Origin: Phytophthora colocasiae
Lineage: Eukaryota; Oomycota; Peronosporomycetes; Peronosporales; Peronosporaceae
Reading direction: 5' to 3'
Length of the DNA: 64,000 nucleotides
Assembly: GCA_018806915.1 (NCBI GenBank)
Contig: JAGKQI010000044.1
Span: 124,001-188,000, forward strand
Shown: piece by piece, positions 10,027 to 20,873 of the stretch
Position numbering within the stretch: position 1 is the first letter of the stretch
Layout of the letters: every line of letters begins with the position of its first letter
Position numbers and translations under genes: made by a program
Notes under the pieces: generated by a model
Told to the model about the DNA's origin: nothing
Database searches by the model: none
The model's input: the letters and a program-made list of their open reading frames with translations, nothing else

Positions 10027-10668
10027 ATGCCCAAGGACCTCGCACCCGGAAAGAATCGCTCCATTGAGAGCAACAACCCAGACCACGCCACTCGCGTCTT
10101 CCGAAAGTGGACCTACATCCCGGAACTCGTCGTCTTCGATCTCGACTTTACGATGTGGTTCCCAGCCATGGATGAACTGCACAACGACAAGATCATCAAG
10201 GACTCAGTCACGGGAGACGTCACGGACGCCATCGGATGGCAAGTGCATTTCTACCCGGAGATCCACTCGGTCTTGAGCGTGTTGAAGACGGACCCTCAGT
10301 TCCGAAACACGAAGATCGGGGTGGCGTCACGTACGGAGGAGATTGACACGGCCAAGAAGGTGTTGAGTCTCATGGATGTGGAATTGCGTGGAGAAGACGG
10401 CGAGTTGGTTGCCAAGAAACCACTGGGAGACATTGCAGACTTCGTGACGGTGTTCCCAGGCAGTAAGACGACCCACTTCAAGCAGTTGAAGGACCAGAGT
10501 GGTGTACAGTTTGAGGAAATGCTGTTCAACGACGACGATATGGAGAACGTGCATGACGTGGGGGCGTTGGGCGTGGTGTGTTCGCATTGTCCGGATGGGC
10601 TCACAGTTGCGTCGTGGCTGCAGGGAATGGAGGACTTCCAATTGCACAAGAAACAACGGAATGCGTAA
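10027..10668 (+). CDS. MDP-1-type HAD phosphatase, copy c
   Basis: Intact 213-residue phosphatase of the MDP-1 family. FDLDFTMW has Asp38 (predicted nucleophile) and Asp40 (acid/base). VASRTEE holds motif II at 100-105, KTTHFKQLK motif III near 147-155, and NDDD at 168-171 the Mg site; the aligned acidic pair is kept although Asn replaces the usual hydrophobic residue before it. The normal C-terminus CPDGLTVASWLQGMEDFQ is present. The gene and its promoter are an inverted near-duplicate of copy a (7459-8149), so copy c is the undamaged reference for that pair. Confidence 0.94.
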   Translation: MPKDLAPGKNRSIESNNPDHATRVFRKWTYIPELVVFDLDFTMWFPAMDELHNDKIIKDSVTGDVTDAIGWQVHFYPEIHSVLSVLKTDPQFRNTKIGVASRTEEIDTAKKVLSLMDVELRGEDGELVAKKPLGDIADFVTVFPGSKTTHFKQLKDQSGVQFEEMLFNDDDMENVHDVGALGVVCSHCPDGLTVASWLQGMEDFQLHKKQRNA

Positions 10669-10842
10669 ATGTACTGTAGAGTGCATGTTCATATACGTAG
10701 ATATATCCATAATACACACATGTACTTCATGATGCAGTTTGCTAAGAGTGAACTTCCGATGGACACGTCGAAATGGCTACATCCCGGTGCGAACTTACTG
10801 CCATTCGTAACGGTTCTGGATAAGTTCGCACGACGTCTCGTC

Positions 10843-11463
10843 ATGCTGCCTCGTGCTAAAGCCAAGGGTTCTGCGTCTGGATCTGCCTCTCGATTGCATT
10901 CAGTATCTCGTAAATGGGACCACATTCCTCGCCTCGTGGTGTTCGATCTCGACTTCACCTTGTGGTATCCGGAGATGTACGAGTTGTGGGGAGCTCCGTT
11001 CAAGAAGAACTCGAGTACGGGGGTCGTAACGGACTGCAAAGGCGAACAAGTGCACTTCTTCGCAGCTGTGCACACTGTGCTGAGTATTTTAGAGACGGAC
11101 CCACAGTTCCGAGACACGACGGAGGTGGCAGTAGCTTCTAGGACGACGGAGCCGAAATGGGCCAAGACCTGCATGCGTCTCATGGACGTGGACATTGGAG
11201 GTGCAGAGTGCAAGGAAGAGAACGAGGAAGAAGATTTAGAGGAGGTTCAAGAAGACAAAGAGACGGAGAAAAAGTCTCTGCAGAGCATCGTCGACTATGA
11301 AGCCATTTATCCCCGAAACAAGCGCGTGCACTTCGAGCAGTTGAAGAAAGACAGCGGAATTCCGTATGAAGATATGTTATTCTTCGACAATGAGTACGGC
11401 AACGTCCACGATATTCAAAAACTCGGTGTCACGTGCGCTTACTGTCCGCAAGTGATTGACTGA
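10843..11463 (+). CDS. MDP-1-type HAD phosphatase, copy d, C-terminus cut by a one-base shift
   Basis: Fourth phosphatase paralogue. The frame is open from 10669, but the ATG at 10843 (MLPRAKAKGSASGSASR) lines up best with the starts of the others. FDLDFTLWYPE is the nucleophile motif, VASRTTEPK motif II, and MLFFDNEYGNVHDI the metal site with Asp-Asn in place of Asp-Asp, a change that could alter metal binding. An extra acidic stretch (EENEEEDLEEVQEDKETEKK) sits in the middle. The frame stops at 11463 right after CAYCPQ. With one base fewer at 11452-11455 it would continue to 11515 with GSWIQGMEAFQ, as in copies b and c. So either a recent frameshift or a sequence error. Confidence 0.85.
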   Translation: MLPRAKAKGSASGSASRLHSVSRKWDHIPRLVVFDLDFTLWYPEMYELWGAPFKKNSSTGVVTDCKGEQVHFFAAVHTVLSILETDPQFRDTTEVAVASRTTEPKWAKTCMRLMDVDIGGAECKEENEEEDLEEVQEDKETEKKSLQSIVDYEAIYPRNKRVHFEQLKKDSGIPYEDMLFFDNEYGNVHDIQKLGVTCAYCPQVID

Positions 11464-11589
11464 AGGCTCATGGATCCAAGGCATGGAGGCCTTCCAAGCT
11501 GCCACACGGAAGTAAACCGGTAGTACCGCATTAACCGGTATTTCACAGTTTATTGTGATTCCACCTAGATTAAAAAAAGTAGCATATCA

Positions 11590-14073
11590 ATTGGCCACCA
11601 TGGCATCAGCTCGACACGTCTCACGTTGGCGCTTGTGTCGATCCCCAGGGCCCCAACAGCTCTGAAACTTCACCCAGCTCTTCTCACACTACTTCAGAAG
11701 CTGCTGTAACAATTACATCGGCAACGCCTCCCGTGTCGCTTCGTTATCTCAATGAGTTCGTTGGCAAATTACATTGTGCACCTGCGTTGCTGCAGCACGG
11801 CTTATTCCCGGACGCGAAGGAGGTGACAGAGGTAATTTGTTGTTTTTTCAGTTGTAGTATTATATTTTTTCTATAACGCACCATAAAAATCTATTTAATT
11901 TTTTTCTCTTCAGAGTATGGCTCTATTCAACGCAGTTCGACGATACATTGAGCCCAAGAGCAAAGATGAAGAAGCTACTACAGATGACAAACATGATGGA
12001 ATTGTTGTCGTTGGAGACGGCAATACCCGTGAGTATTTGCAGTTCTAGAAAATATATTTGTTGTTGTTGTTGATATTGAGATTTCTTGATGCTGAACAGC
12101 TCGTACCGCTGCGATGTTTGCCTTCCGATTGCGTGGATGGAAGTGTTATAGTGTCGATCCAGCCATGGAGAAAGGAACGAGTGAGGTAAGGAGCTGTACA
12201 GCCTAAAATCTACAGATCGTCAACTGATGATTTTCTAACGACTACAGCGATCGAAAGGTTGCGGGAAGATGTAGCGAATCTGGTAGTGGTGCGCAATAAA
12301 ATTGAGAACGTACGGATCGCCTTAAGACGGGCGATTGTGGTGCTGAGTGCACGCTCACGTGACGTTAGATCAAGCGCTGAGTGCTGTGCAGGCAGATCAA
12401 GTCTGCGGTGTGGTGACGCTTCCTTGCTGCAACTGGTACGGCCAACAAGAATCACTCTTTGGACGCGGCCCAGATCTTGTATATGACGATTTCAGTGTGC
12501 TTTCCGACCATCGTGAGGTAAAACAATGGTGTTTTACTTGTTTTATCAGGTAAAACTCTGACTTTTCACTTTCTGAGGTGTAGATTCGCTTGTGGGTGGG
12601 AGACAACTCTCGTCAAGGAAGTGGCAACGTGAATACTAGCCATGCGGATCTCTCGTTGACTTCCAGTGTGATGAAGGGCTGTGTCCGCAAGGAAATGATG
12701 ATAACAAGTGACGAATCCGAAATTTGTACCAAGAACAGTAGAAAACCTGACGGAGCACTTGCGGAAACATGACGGAGTACTCGACTTTATTGGAGATACT
12801 TTGGGAGAATTATCTCGAGATGCTTCCTCTATGGTGAGGAGGAATACATGGCGGAAAGAGCGGACAATCGGGAGCAATTTACCTTCAGCCGTTGCATCTC
12901 ACTTAAGTACGGACACTCACGTACTTGCGCTGGAGTTGGCACTCACGTCGCTTAGCTGTACGTCTACTGCTACGTGATAGATACGCGAACGTGTACACTA
13001 TTTCCTTAGCTGAGAAGATGTCGCTTCAGCGCTGATGGCAATGGAAAACGGGGAGTCAAGACTTTGAAGCTGCAACTCCACAAGTGTTCAGTCGACTTGG
13101 ATGCTGAAGAAGAGAACGAAGATGAAGCTCTGAAGCTTGAGTCTTGTGGACTTTTCACTCTCCAGTCCTCGTTTGTTATCCTCGTACTGGGATTGAAGCG
13201 GAGGAGGAAGAAATTACAGTGTCATTCGAGAACGAAGGAGCGCACGATTCCCCTCTGGCTTGTGTGTTGGACGCTGGCTTTCTCTTTCGAGGTTTCCGTG
13301 GCCGTGCGAAGAAAGATCCGTCATTTTTTCGTCTTCTGTGTCAAACGCTGGACCAATTTGTGTGCGTGGATGACAGCCAAACCACTGACCGTAGTGCGTC
13401 TTTGGTCTGCCTTACTCCACGTAAACAATGGCGTAAGAAGGAGTTCTTAACTCATCCAGATCTGGGATACGACGTACAGTCTCTGATTGCTACCAGAAAG
13501 CAGCTTCCAGGGACTCCAGTGTACATTTACTGTTGTTTTAAACGGCAAACACTTTCTCCCGCCATCGACCAAGCCTCGAAACCTGAAGAAACCAACTCGA
13601 TCGCTCGCGATTCTGCTCTCGAAACGTGGCTGGAGCTGGATAAGGAGCTCAACACTCGACAGTCGGAGCTTCAAGACCAACTTCTAGTTATCGACAGTCC
13701 AGAAACACGAGTAAAGCGCAGCACAGGACCAAGAGCAGGTGGTTGCTGAGGCGACAGACAAATCAGAAGTCAAGGAAAGTTTTACGTGCAAGTTACTGGC
13801 GAAATCACGCGTGTTCGTCGCTTCAGCAATGGCATGGCCTTCCTTTCGCTTGAGTTGGCTGGTTCCGGATATGACAGACCGCTGCAGGTTTTCTTACAGC
13901 GCGATACATTGGGATGGTCTCCAATGGGTTTCACGAAAGTGGTGAGCTTATTCCGAAAAGGAGACGAGCTGGTTGCAGTTGGATTTATGGCTCGTAATGC
14001 CCGTGGACACTCAATGCTGCAAGTGGAAGCACTGTCTTTAGCTCGTACTGGGGAATTTGAAGCCTACAACTAA
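11590..14073 (+). pseudogene. Multi-exon conserved-looking gene with OB-fold-like C-terminus, several frameshifts
   Basis: I do not recognise the family. Clear exons joined by good GT-AG introns are seen. Exon 1 ends at 11831 (VSLRYLNEFVGKLHCAPALL). Exon 2 is 11914-12028 (IVVVGDGNT). Exon 3 is 12100-12185 (PRTAAMFAFRLRGWKCYSVD). Later exons hold HAHVTLDQALSAVQADQ, IRLWVGDNSRQGSG and, at 13,144-13,749, a 200-codon frame. VVVGDGNTPRTAAMFAFRLR resembles a nucleotide- or SAM-binding turn (inference). The last stretch (VQVTGEITRVRRFSNGMAFL, then SLELAGSG) has the look of a nucleic-acid-binding OB fold. Breaks: no ATG in the exon 1 frame, one extra base near 12346, frame changes near 12,740 and 13,775. 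Probably a decaying gene, unless the sequence has indel errors. Confidence 0.55.
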
Positions 14074-15329
14074 AGCACTTGGTTGGTAAAGAGAAGAACC
14101 GCCGTGGGTTATAATCATTTGAGCTCTACCGCATACATTCTGTCCTGGTTGACGCGCCAATTCCATAAGGATCGTGGATTCAATGGTATGCTTAGCCACT
14201 TACCACGGAGCTATTCGTGTCCAAATTGTTTCGTTTCATTACTTAACCCTATCGCGAACATGGATGCATTCTGCTGCCAACGACAGCATTTGCAAAAGTG
14301 GGTGATGTTTGGACCCACTCGAAGGTAGCAAAATGCTACCATCGAGTCGAAGGGTCGCGTAAACTCTACCGTGTTTTGGTACATGCATATCTTGTTTTGG
14401 CACTATAATATCATCCAATTAGATGGCAGAGGAAAATGAAGGGGTAGGCGTATTTTATATTTAAAGCGATCAATCCCTCCAGAATCTGTTGAAACTAACC
14501 AATAAATGACTGATTCGGGGGATGCTCAGGTTGAAGTTAGCAGCGACACGAGATCTCTCAAAAGCCAGTCCTTGAAGTGTGTTCGCTCGTAGTACGACTA
14601 TGTACTGAATTCATTCAATGCACCCCTGGTGGTCAATCTATAACAGGATTGCCTTCCTGACGAAAGCTGCTGGAGTCCCGTCACGACAAGCTGGAGCACC
14701 TTTTTTCGACATGGTCGACAGCGTTCAAAGTCTCGACTTCAGAACGTAGCTCTAAATAAACATGATCACGACGCTGTTATGTCATGTGAAGGAGCTGAAC
14801 AAAAGATGAGAGAGACATGAGATGGCGGTCTGGGTCACTTTATGCAGTGCAGTTACCGCAGTATCGCGAGATTAATCCGAACCAATTCAATACCATTATG
14901 CTGTCAGTGCTGTCACTACACCAGGTGACAAGACGAAAGTTCACGTACATACATATACATGTCAGTGCTGTCGTTGGTTACATTGTTATTGTTAAATCTT
15001 AGTGAACTCCAAGATATTTGATCCAGTGCAAAAATACTATTTTTGTTTGATTTTGTTCGATTTAAAGATAGTGTCCGGCGGAGTTGCTGGAGACGCCCCA
15101 TGCTTCGTTGACACCTCGACCAAGGAGTTAATGACGTGTGCGCTCTATATGACGTACTTGCAGCAGCTAGGAAGCTGCTATGCTCTCGCGTAGACCGAGT
15201 CTTGAACGACTACAACATGCAGAGTATACCAGTAACGACATACAACTCGATTCAGCGGCGCCAATACGAGGAGAAGTAGCTTTTTCCTCCATCCGAACAA
15301 GGTAGCGCTATCCTACAAGCTTTGACCTA
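14074..15329. other. Region without a confident gene
   Basis: Short open frames only. One at 14083-14328 and one at 15,002-15,193 (ending in ELMTCALYMTYLQQLG) look slightly protein-like. The latter could be an eroded piece of a second GH72-like gene, but the evidence is too thin to call. Confidence 0.35.
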
Positions 15330-17251
15330 TCATGCGAGGCCTTGTGGGTTGTCAATCACAAGCAGGAAGAGCCTGCATTCAAAGGCTACGAGATAGCACC
15401 AGACGAAGACGTTTTCATCAAATCGCAAGTTCTTTGGTCGCTGAATGTCGGACAATTAGTGCAGAGAATTTTCTTTCGCTTCTACAAGGAGAAGGATCGG
15501 CTGATTCTAGTCTGGAAAATATGAGGGTGTAGGAGCTTTCCGTGGTCTGATTGCGGAGAGAAACGGCATGGGTGATTTTGCGACCAACACCACAACAGGT
15601 CATGAAGAATCTAAGCGTCAACACAATTCGACTGTACTCGATCGATCCCAGTGTATCTCGTGAGAAATTCATGTGTGCTTGCTCGAATGCCGGTATCTAC
15701 GTTCTTGTTGGTATTCCAGCTCCGTAAGTGTTCCACTTTAGGATAATATTGTGCTTGAAAAGTGTTTTAACTGTGATGATCGTTGCTTTTCAGATGCGAG
15801 AATTGTTCCATCCTGGACTATAAACCGCCCAAGTGCTACCCGGATGATCTTTTCCACTCGAGGGCAAATGGTTTTACAACGCTTTTGCAGTGTACGATAA
15901 CACTTTGGGTTTCAGTTTTGGCAATGAAAACAATTTGCAGGTGAAAAACGGAGCTGACGGCACCACAACTGCTCCGTGTGTCAAGGCTTTTCTGCGAGAT
16001 ATGAGAAGTTACGCTGCGAGTTGTTCGGGATCAGTCCGCCAAGTTCCGATTGGACTGGATATCGCAGATATTCCACCTCGAGAGCAGTGGATCTCGTACT
16101 ATGACTGTGCAGTGGACGATGATGAGAACTCTAGAGCCGAGTGGATGGGATTTAACCCTTACGTTGAGTGCGATCCTGCTACTCACCTGGAATACTCTCG
16201 CAGTCTGCAGGCTTGAAGAAACTCATGTCAGGTACAAAGGAAGTTTGTTACGCTCGTCCTTTGATGTTCGGAGAGTTTGGATGCAACAAGGGCAAGAATA
16301 CTATTGAGGGTTACGAAAGCCAGCGTTCGTTCTACGACGTAAGTTAGAGTTTCTACTGTATTCTATCGGATAATTGACACGCTCTCTGTGTTCAGGCGAA
16401 GTGGATGAACGAAGAGAAGGACATGACGGACGAAATTGTGGGTGGAAATGTTTTTGAGTTTTTCCACTGAGGTGGCGAATTTGCTGGATAGTGCAGGTAT
16501 TCTGTTGCAAGTATTGTAGTGAACAATGATTTCCCTGTGCTAACAATATTCTCAATAAGCTCTAACGAAGACGGCGGATGCTGGCAAATATGGTGTTGGC
16601 TACTTCCTGCCGGACGACTGTGACAATATCAAGATTGAGTGCGTGTTCACGCCATATCCAGAGTTCGACAACCTCAAGAAAGCGTACTCGACTACCAAGA
16701 ACTCAACTCTAGAGCACTCCAGCTACAGTCCATCGCGAGATGCGATCCTGAAGCTGTCCTAAGAACATGTCGATCGAGCTGCCGACAACCCCGAAGGTAA
16801 ACTTACAAAACCATTATGGAAATTGCTGGTATGAAATGCATCTAACCAATTGTCACAATACTATCGTGTGTAGTGCCTGTTTTGGAGTGCTCGGTGGCGC
16901 AACCAGTGTGCAAGGGCAAAGAAAGCCAACGCGTACGATCATGTTGGCCTTTCAAAGACGAAGGTTGGAGACAAAAATTCGTCCAACTAACAGCGAAAGC
17001 AGCGCTGCTTCAGCCCTCAACTCTTCGGATAGCAGCACTTCAACTGCATAGACCAGGCTCGACAGCGCTCCTTCCAGCTGAGGTTTGTGTACAACAAGTG
17101 CCTATGCAGTTCAACATTTCTTTCAACACGGATCCAACAGTCGCTAAATTTCACAACTTGCTGCAGAATCTCTTGAACAAGACAAAGAAGAACATGGTGA
17201 CGTACTTTGATAAGTTGCTCCTTGACGACGTTTTGACTGGGATTGAATGCT
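15330..17251 (+). pseudogene. GH72 1,3-beta-glucanosyltransferase (Gas/Gel type), frameshifted
   Basis: Cell-wall enzyme family that splits and rejoins beta-1,3-glucan chains at the outer face of the plasma membrane. Recognisable pieces in order: VNTIRLYSIDPS and AGIYVLVGIP; an intron at 15724-15793; VYDNTLGFSFGNENN with the acid/base Glu of GNE (codon 15926-15928); CVKAFLRDMRSYA, VPIGLDIADIPPREQWISYY; PLMFGEFGCNKG with the nucleophile Glu (codon 16273-16275); an intron at 16339-16395; and GKYGVGYFLPDDCDNIKIEC. Both catalytic glutamates survive, but frame changes occur near 15,500-15,590, 15,865, 16,215 and 16,455 (an extra T), so no complete protein is made. The frame from 16,873 to 17,251 (ending DKLLLDDVLTGIEC) may be its C-terminal extension or another gene. 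Confidence 0.8.
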
Positions 17252-17389
17252 AACAAATAACACTTTATCGACAAAGATAAGAAGATCATGGTGACATTCG
17301 TTTAGGAAGTTGCTATCATAAAACCGAAGGAGTGCGAAAGATGTTTTCATTATCAGCTACATGAACTACACATGTGAGACCTACGCCAT

Positions 17390-18300
17390 GTCTGGGTGGT
17401 ATTTTGAAATCCCTGAAGGTACTGTAACTTCATAGTAACGGAGTTGTTCTACTTCCAGTTATTGTCGAGGAAACAGTCCAATGAACGCCATACTCAGGAA
17501 CTGAAAAGCCCACGCAATGAGATACGTATAAGCTACTTGCAGCCATACGGGGTCGGAATCTTGATGTAAAGTTTTCGTCTGAAACCGAGGAAGTACGAGT
17601 TAATCGCCTTGTTCGCTGTCGTTCCCAGTGGAATTGCCATGTTTCGAAAAGTGATCACCAATCCGTACGTAGTGCCCTCAATTCCACGTGGAGCGATCTC
17701 TACAATCGGAAACAGCTAAACCAGGAAACGTAACGCAGTTTGCTGCTGCTCTGTTTCGCGCCTTTATTGTATCTGGGAGCATCCGACATGCCGATTGCAG
17801 GACCGAATCAGCAGGAGTTATTTGTTGTTATGACGGTCGGAACGATCGGATACTTCTTGTCGACTGTCGCAGCGGATGCTTGAAATTGCTCCAGAGGATC
17901 CACTGACGACGAGAGGAGAGATACTCAGAAGTGTCCATTAACGCTGCGAGAATGACTGGGGCGATCATTATGGACTTATTCGTAGGTGGAACGTTGAACG
18001 GACCATCGTATGGAGGCAGCTTCTCTTGGTCGTTGGACTTGAACCAGGTACTATTGGTGCTAGCTGGTTGCTCCGTGATACCGCTACTGGGCTTCATTTT
18101 GCTGTTGCACGTAGATCCAACGGCCCAGACTGTCCAGTGTTCGCCTTCTCCAACGTGGCCAGTAATCGACAACACCAGCCATATACAGCGCCTTTCGACC
18201 CACCACTGGACTTTGGAGAGCGCTTTCCAGCTCATTTGAAGATTGATGCAGAGTCGAGCGATGTGGCAACTTCTCATGTTTGAGACTGATGGCGAGTTCC
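17390..18300 (+). pseudogene. Degenerate membrane-protein-like ORFs (left copy)
   Basis: No full ORF. Hydrophobic pieces appear in the plus-strand frames (ALFAVVPSGIAM near 17,605; DLNQVLLVLAGCSVIPLLGF and ILLLHVD near 18,035-18,115) with GGTLNGPSYGGSFSWSLDLN between them, suggesting a polytopic membrane protein or transporter. A resemblance to folate-biopterin-type transporters is only a guess. Frames break every 100-300 bp. The mirror copy at about 62,800-63,700 is broken at different places. Confidence 0.4.
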
Positions 18301-18688
18301 TGCTTGACAATGGACTCGAATGCTGTTCCAGCTATTGAGGCGAACTGGGTAGGCGTAGATTCGTGGCCGAAGACAATCGCTCTTGCTATATGGCGTCTGG
18401 CGTTCATCGGAGGTTTGTTGATGACTCGAAACCTTTTCTTGTGTGAATCCTGGGTGCATCTGGGTGCATCTGGATTGCATCTTTCTGGGGAACTGAGTCA
18501 ATGTGATGACTGTAGCGTTCCAACGTGTTGAGAACCCGGAGCTTCTGGTTATACATGCAAGTGTTTGCAGCTCATTATGTCATCACCATGTCATCGGAGT
18601 ACTCACTACAGAACACTATCTTTACGAAGCTCCACTTGTATCACCAAAGACTGCATCCGACTCGACGAAGTGCGAAAGACGTATCTAC

Positions 18689-18880
18689 TTGCCAGCTATT
18701 TCTTCTCTTTCTCCACTCACCCACCATTACTTAACCATTTGTCAACGCACTGCACTTCTTCTTTCAACTTCCTCACCTACTTGCCAGCAGATATTTCTTC
18801 TCTTTCTCCACTCACCCACCATGTAATCATTTGTCCAATGCTGTTAACGGTTCAGTTCTTCTTTCAACTTCCTCACTTCA
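18689..18880 (+). repeat. Two tandem units of about 95 bp
   Basis: Units 18,689-18,780 and 18,781-18,880 both begin CTTGCCAGC and carry ATTTCTTCTCTTTCTCCACT and TTCTTCTTTCAACTTCCTCA. They lie upstream of the chromodomain/protease ORF, so they may affect its promoter. A mirror copy is at about 62,205-62,400. Confidence 0.8.
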
Positions 18881-18894
18881 AAACCTGCGTGGTC

Positions 18895-20229
18895 GGACGC
18901 AGCCCAATGTTGCTGACCCCAAGGCCTTCAGCTTCCGGGGCTCACATGCGCCCTCCGCAACGTTTCGGGGTCAGTGAAGCGGCTGCGGGATGGCAATGTA
19001 AAGCATGGTAATGTCAATGTGGGTATAGTTTACAGGATGAAAAAACCACAACGGCAAAAATCAAGCACTATCCAGTCTCGACATTCGTTCTTGAATATCC
19101 GAAGCAATACAAATCCGACCATAGACCTCGTGAACACGGCGGCGGGACTGGAGTCAGAAGAAACCACCGAAGAGCAGGAGATTGCAAGCTGTAGAGTCTT
19201 TCAATCGACGTAGTTCGTAGTACTGGACGGATTGATGCAGTTGAAGACGATGATGCACCTTTTCACCCCCGCCGGCGTTTACAGGTGGACGAGGCCGACA
19301 GTGAGTCAGAAGATAGTGAGCCCGATACATGCCGTAGAACTCCACAAGCAAAGCCAAACCCACTTCCAAAGCCACCGCGCTTCCACCCAGTTACGAAGGC
19401 TCAAAACATTGCGAAGGCTGGTGTCGTTTGGGACCTCAATAAGGCTTGGGAGGTTTATGCTATACTCGACCGGACTAACTACGGTAGGCCTAACGAAGCT
19501 TATCTAGTTCAGTGGTGTGATGATAGACATCGATATTGTGCAACATGGGTTTGGGCCAGATCGTTGTTGGAAGACGGCTTTGGAAAGGAAATGCTAAGGA
19601 TCGACAAGTGGAAAGACCACTTCGCGGAGTTGACTTATACTCAGTTTAACCAGCGTTTCCCTTCAACGTACACAGCTTCGGAAGACAATCAGTGTTTCTT
19701 CCGTGCAATTCGAATTGCATGTCACGTGAAAGGTGAGCTGGATCTTGTCACTTTGGAGCAAATAAAAACGTTTCAAGACCATAATGATGATGGGGACAAT
19801 GGTAAAGAAGGCATTTCAAGTGAGGTATAAAGAAGTTTTTGGAGTTCTTACGGGAAAATCGGGCCTCGTTAGCGTGCAATGTTTTCCAGACAAAACAAAG
19901 TCAAGCACTCACTCAATAGCATCGAAGATGTCGCCAAGTATCCGCTTCTCCCTGGTGTCTACGTGGTAGGTGCTACATGCAGGAAAGGACTGAAACATTG
20001 CTTTGTGTTGCAAGTGGGCAAAGCCACTGAGGAGCGGCGCATCTTTGATCGATGGTACGAAGGCGGAGAAGATGATGAGTTTTACGAAGAACCACTATCC
20101 AACTTGGTGTGGCTACGGCGTTGCAACTTCATCCGTCGTGTGGAACGCGTAACCAAGGTCCCGCGCAAAGGTCAAGAAAAGGAACTTGACACGAGCAATG
20201 GCAGTAGCGTATTGAAGCGCGCAGAGTGA
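18895..20229 (+). pseudogene. Chromodomain plus OTU-like cysteine-protease ORF, left copy, frameshifted
   Basis: Left mirror of the intact ORF at 60,860-62,254. Here the frame is broken into pieces (19,285-19,830; 19,879-20,229). Single-base changes include GAGGTATAAAG against GAGGGTATAAAG near 19,825 and a difference near 19,855. The chromodomain (VYAILDRTNYGRPNEAYLVQ), the Cys box EDNQCFFRAI and the His box LKHCFVLQV are all still present. It is either a decayed copy or an under-polished one. Confidence 0.85.
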
Positions 20230-20299
20230 TCGTAGGTAGCAAACGATTTAGTAGTGCATTCCGTCATATCCTCTGACAAAAGACCACCACCATGTCATC

Positions 20300-20873
20300 G
20301 TTGAACTACGAGATAAATCGTCTAGATCAAATTCGTGCCCGGTTTTCTCTCGCTGTTTTCTGGCAAAGGAAACCTACGATTAGTTTCAACCTTGTACAAG
20401 CTCAAAGAACCTCTGATAGTTGCGGAGAGAAAGCTGCGGAAAGAAAAGTCTTGTGCGGCCAGGTCCTGGATCGTTGTTTCGGAAGTATTGGCGAACAGAG
20501 CTGAAGTGCACCCATTATTAGTGCTGTGTTTACATTTGTATACTTAATTCAAGACTATTGGTCCAGAAGCAATCATTTGTTTTTATTTTGTCGTGGCACA
20601 ATTATTATCCCACTAAAATGTATACTGACAAAATTTATAGTGGGTTGACTGGGAAATAGTTGGCCATCATTGATGTGTTTGTTTAGATGTCAAGTGGGTC
20701 AAGTTTGCTCCAGTATCAAGATTTTCGTCATCTCACCTACGAGTTACGCCATCTAGCAGCCACCATTACGGATGCTTTTCATCATCAATGTAGTCGTGCA
20801 CAGTACTTCTGGTTATATCCAGTATAAATGGTAAGAAGAATCAAGTATCACAATGTTTTAGCCACCTTAGTGA
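20300..20873 (+). mobile_element. piggyBac-like element, internally deleted 3' fragment (left)
   Basis: Begins in the conserved RLDQIRARFSLA segment of the transposase and jumps directly to VFWQRKPTISF, which lies about 560 bp further on in the full copy (46,003 and 46,576). It then follows the full copy to its 3' end at TTTTAGCCACCTTAGTGAC. It abuts module A1. The same deletion junction is present in the mirror copy at 60,214-60,795, so the deletion happened before or with the arm duplication. Confidence 0.85.

Larger units (their letters stand above)
7459..10668. repeat. Inverted duplication holding MDP-1 copies a and c
   Basis: The block 7459-8149 (minus) is an almost identical inverted copy of 9978-10668 (plus), covering the core promoter and the whole coding region. 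About 1.8 kb of unrelated sequence plus MDP-1 copy b lie between the arms. Identity drops just upstream of the TTTTCCTCATCAAG stretch on both sides. Such near identity next to clearly diverged copies b and d indicates a recent inverted duplication or gene conversion. Confidence 0.85.

Noticed and set aside
17390..18300. Confident call of a folate-biopterin transporter
   Set aside because: Hydrophobic pieces and a G-P-x-Y-G-G-S-F-x-W stretch are suggestive, but broken frames and lack of a verified family motif do not support a name.
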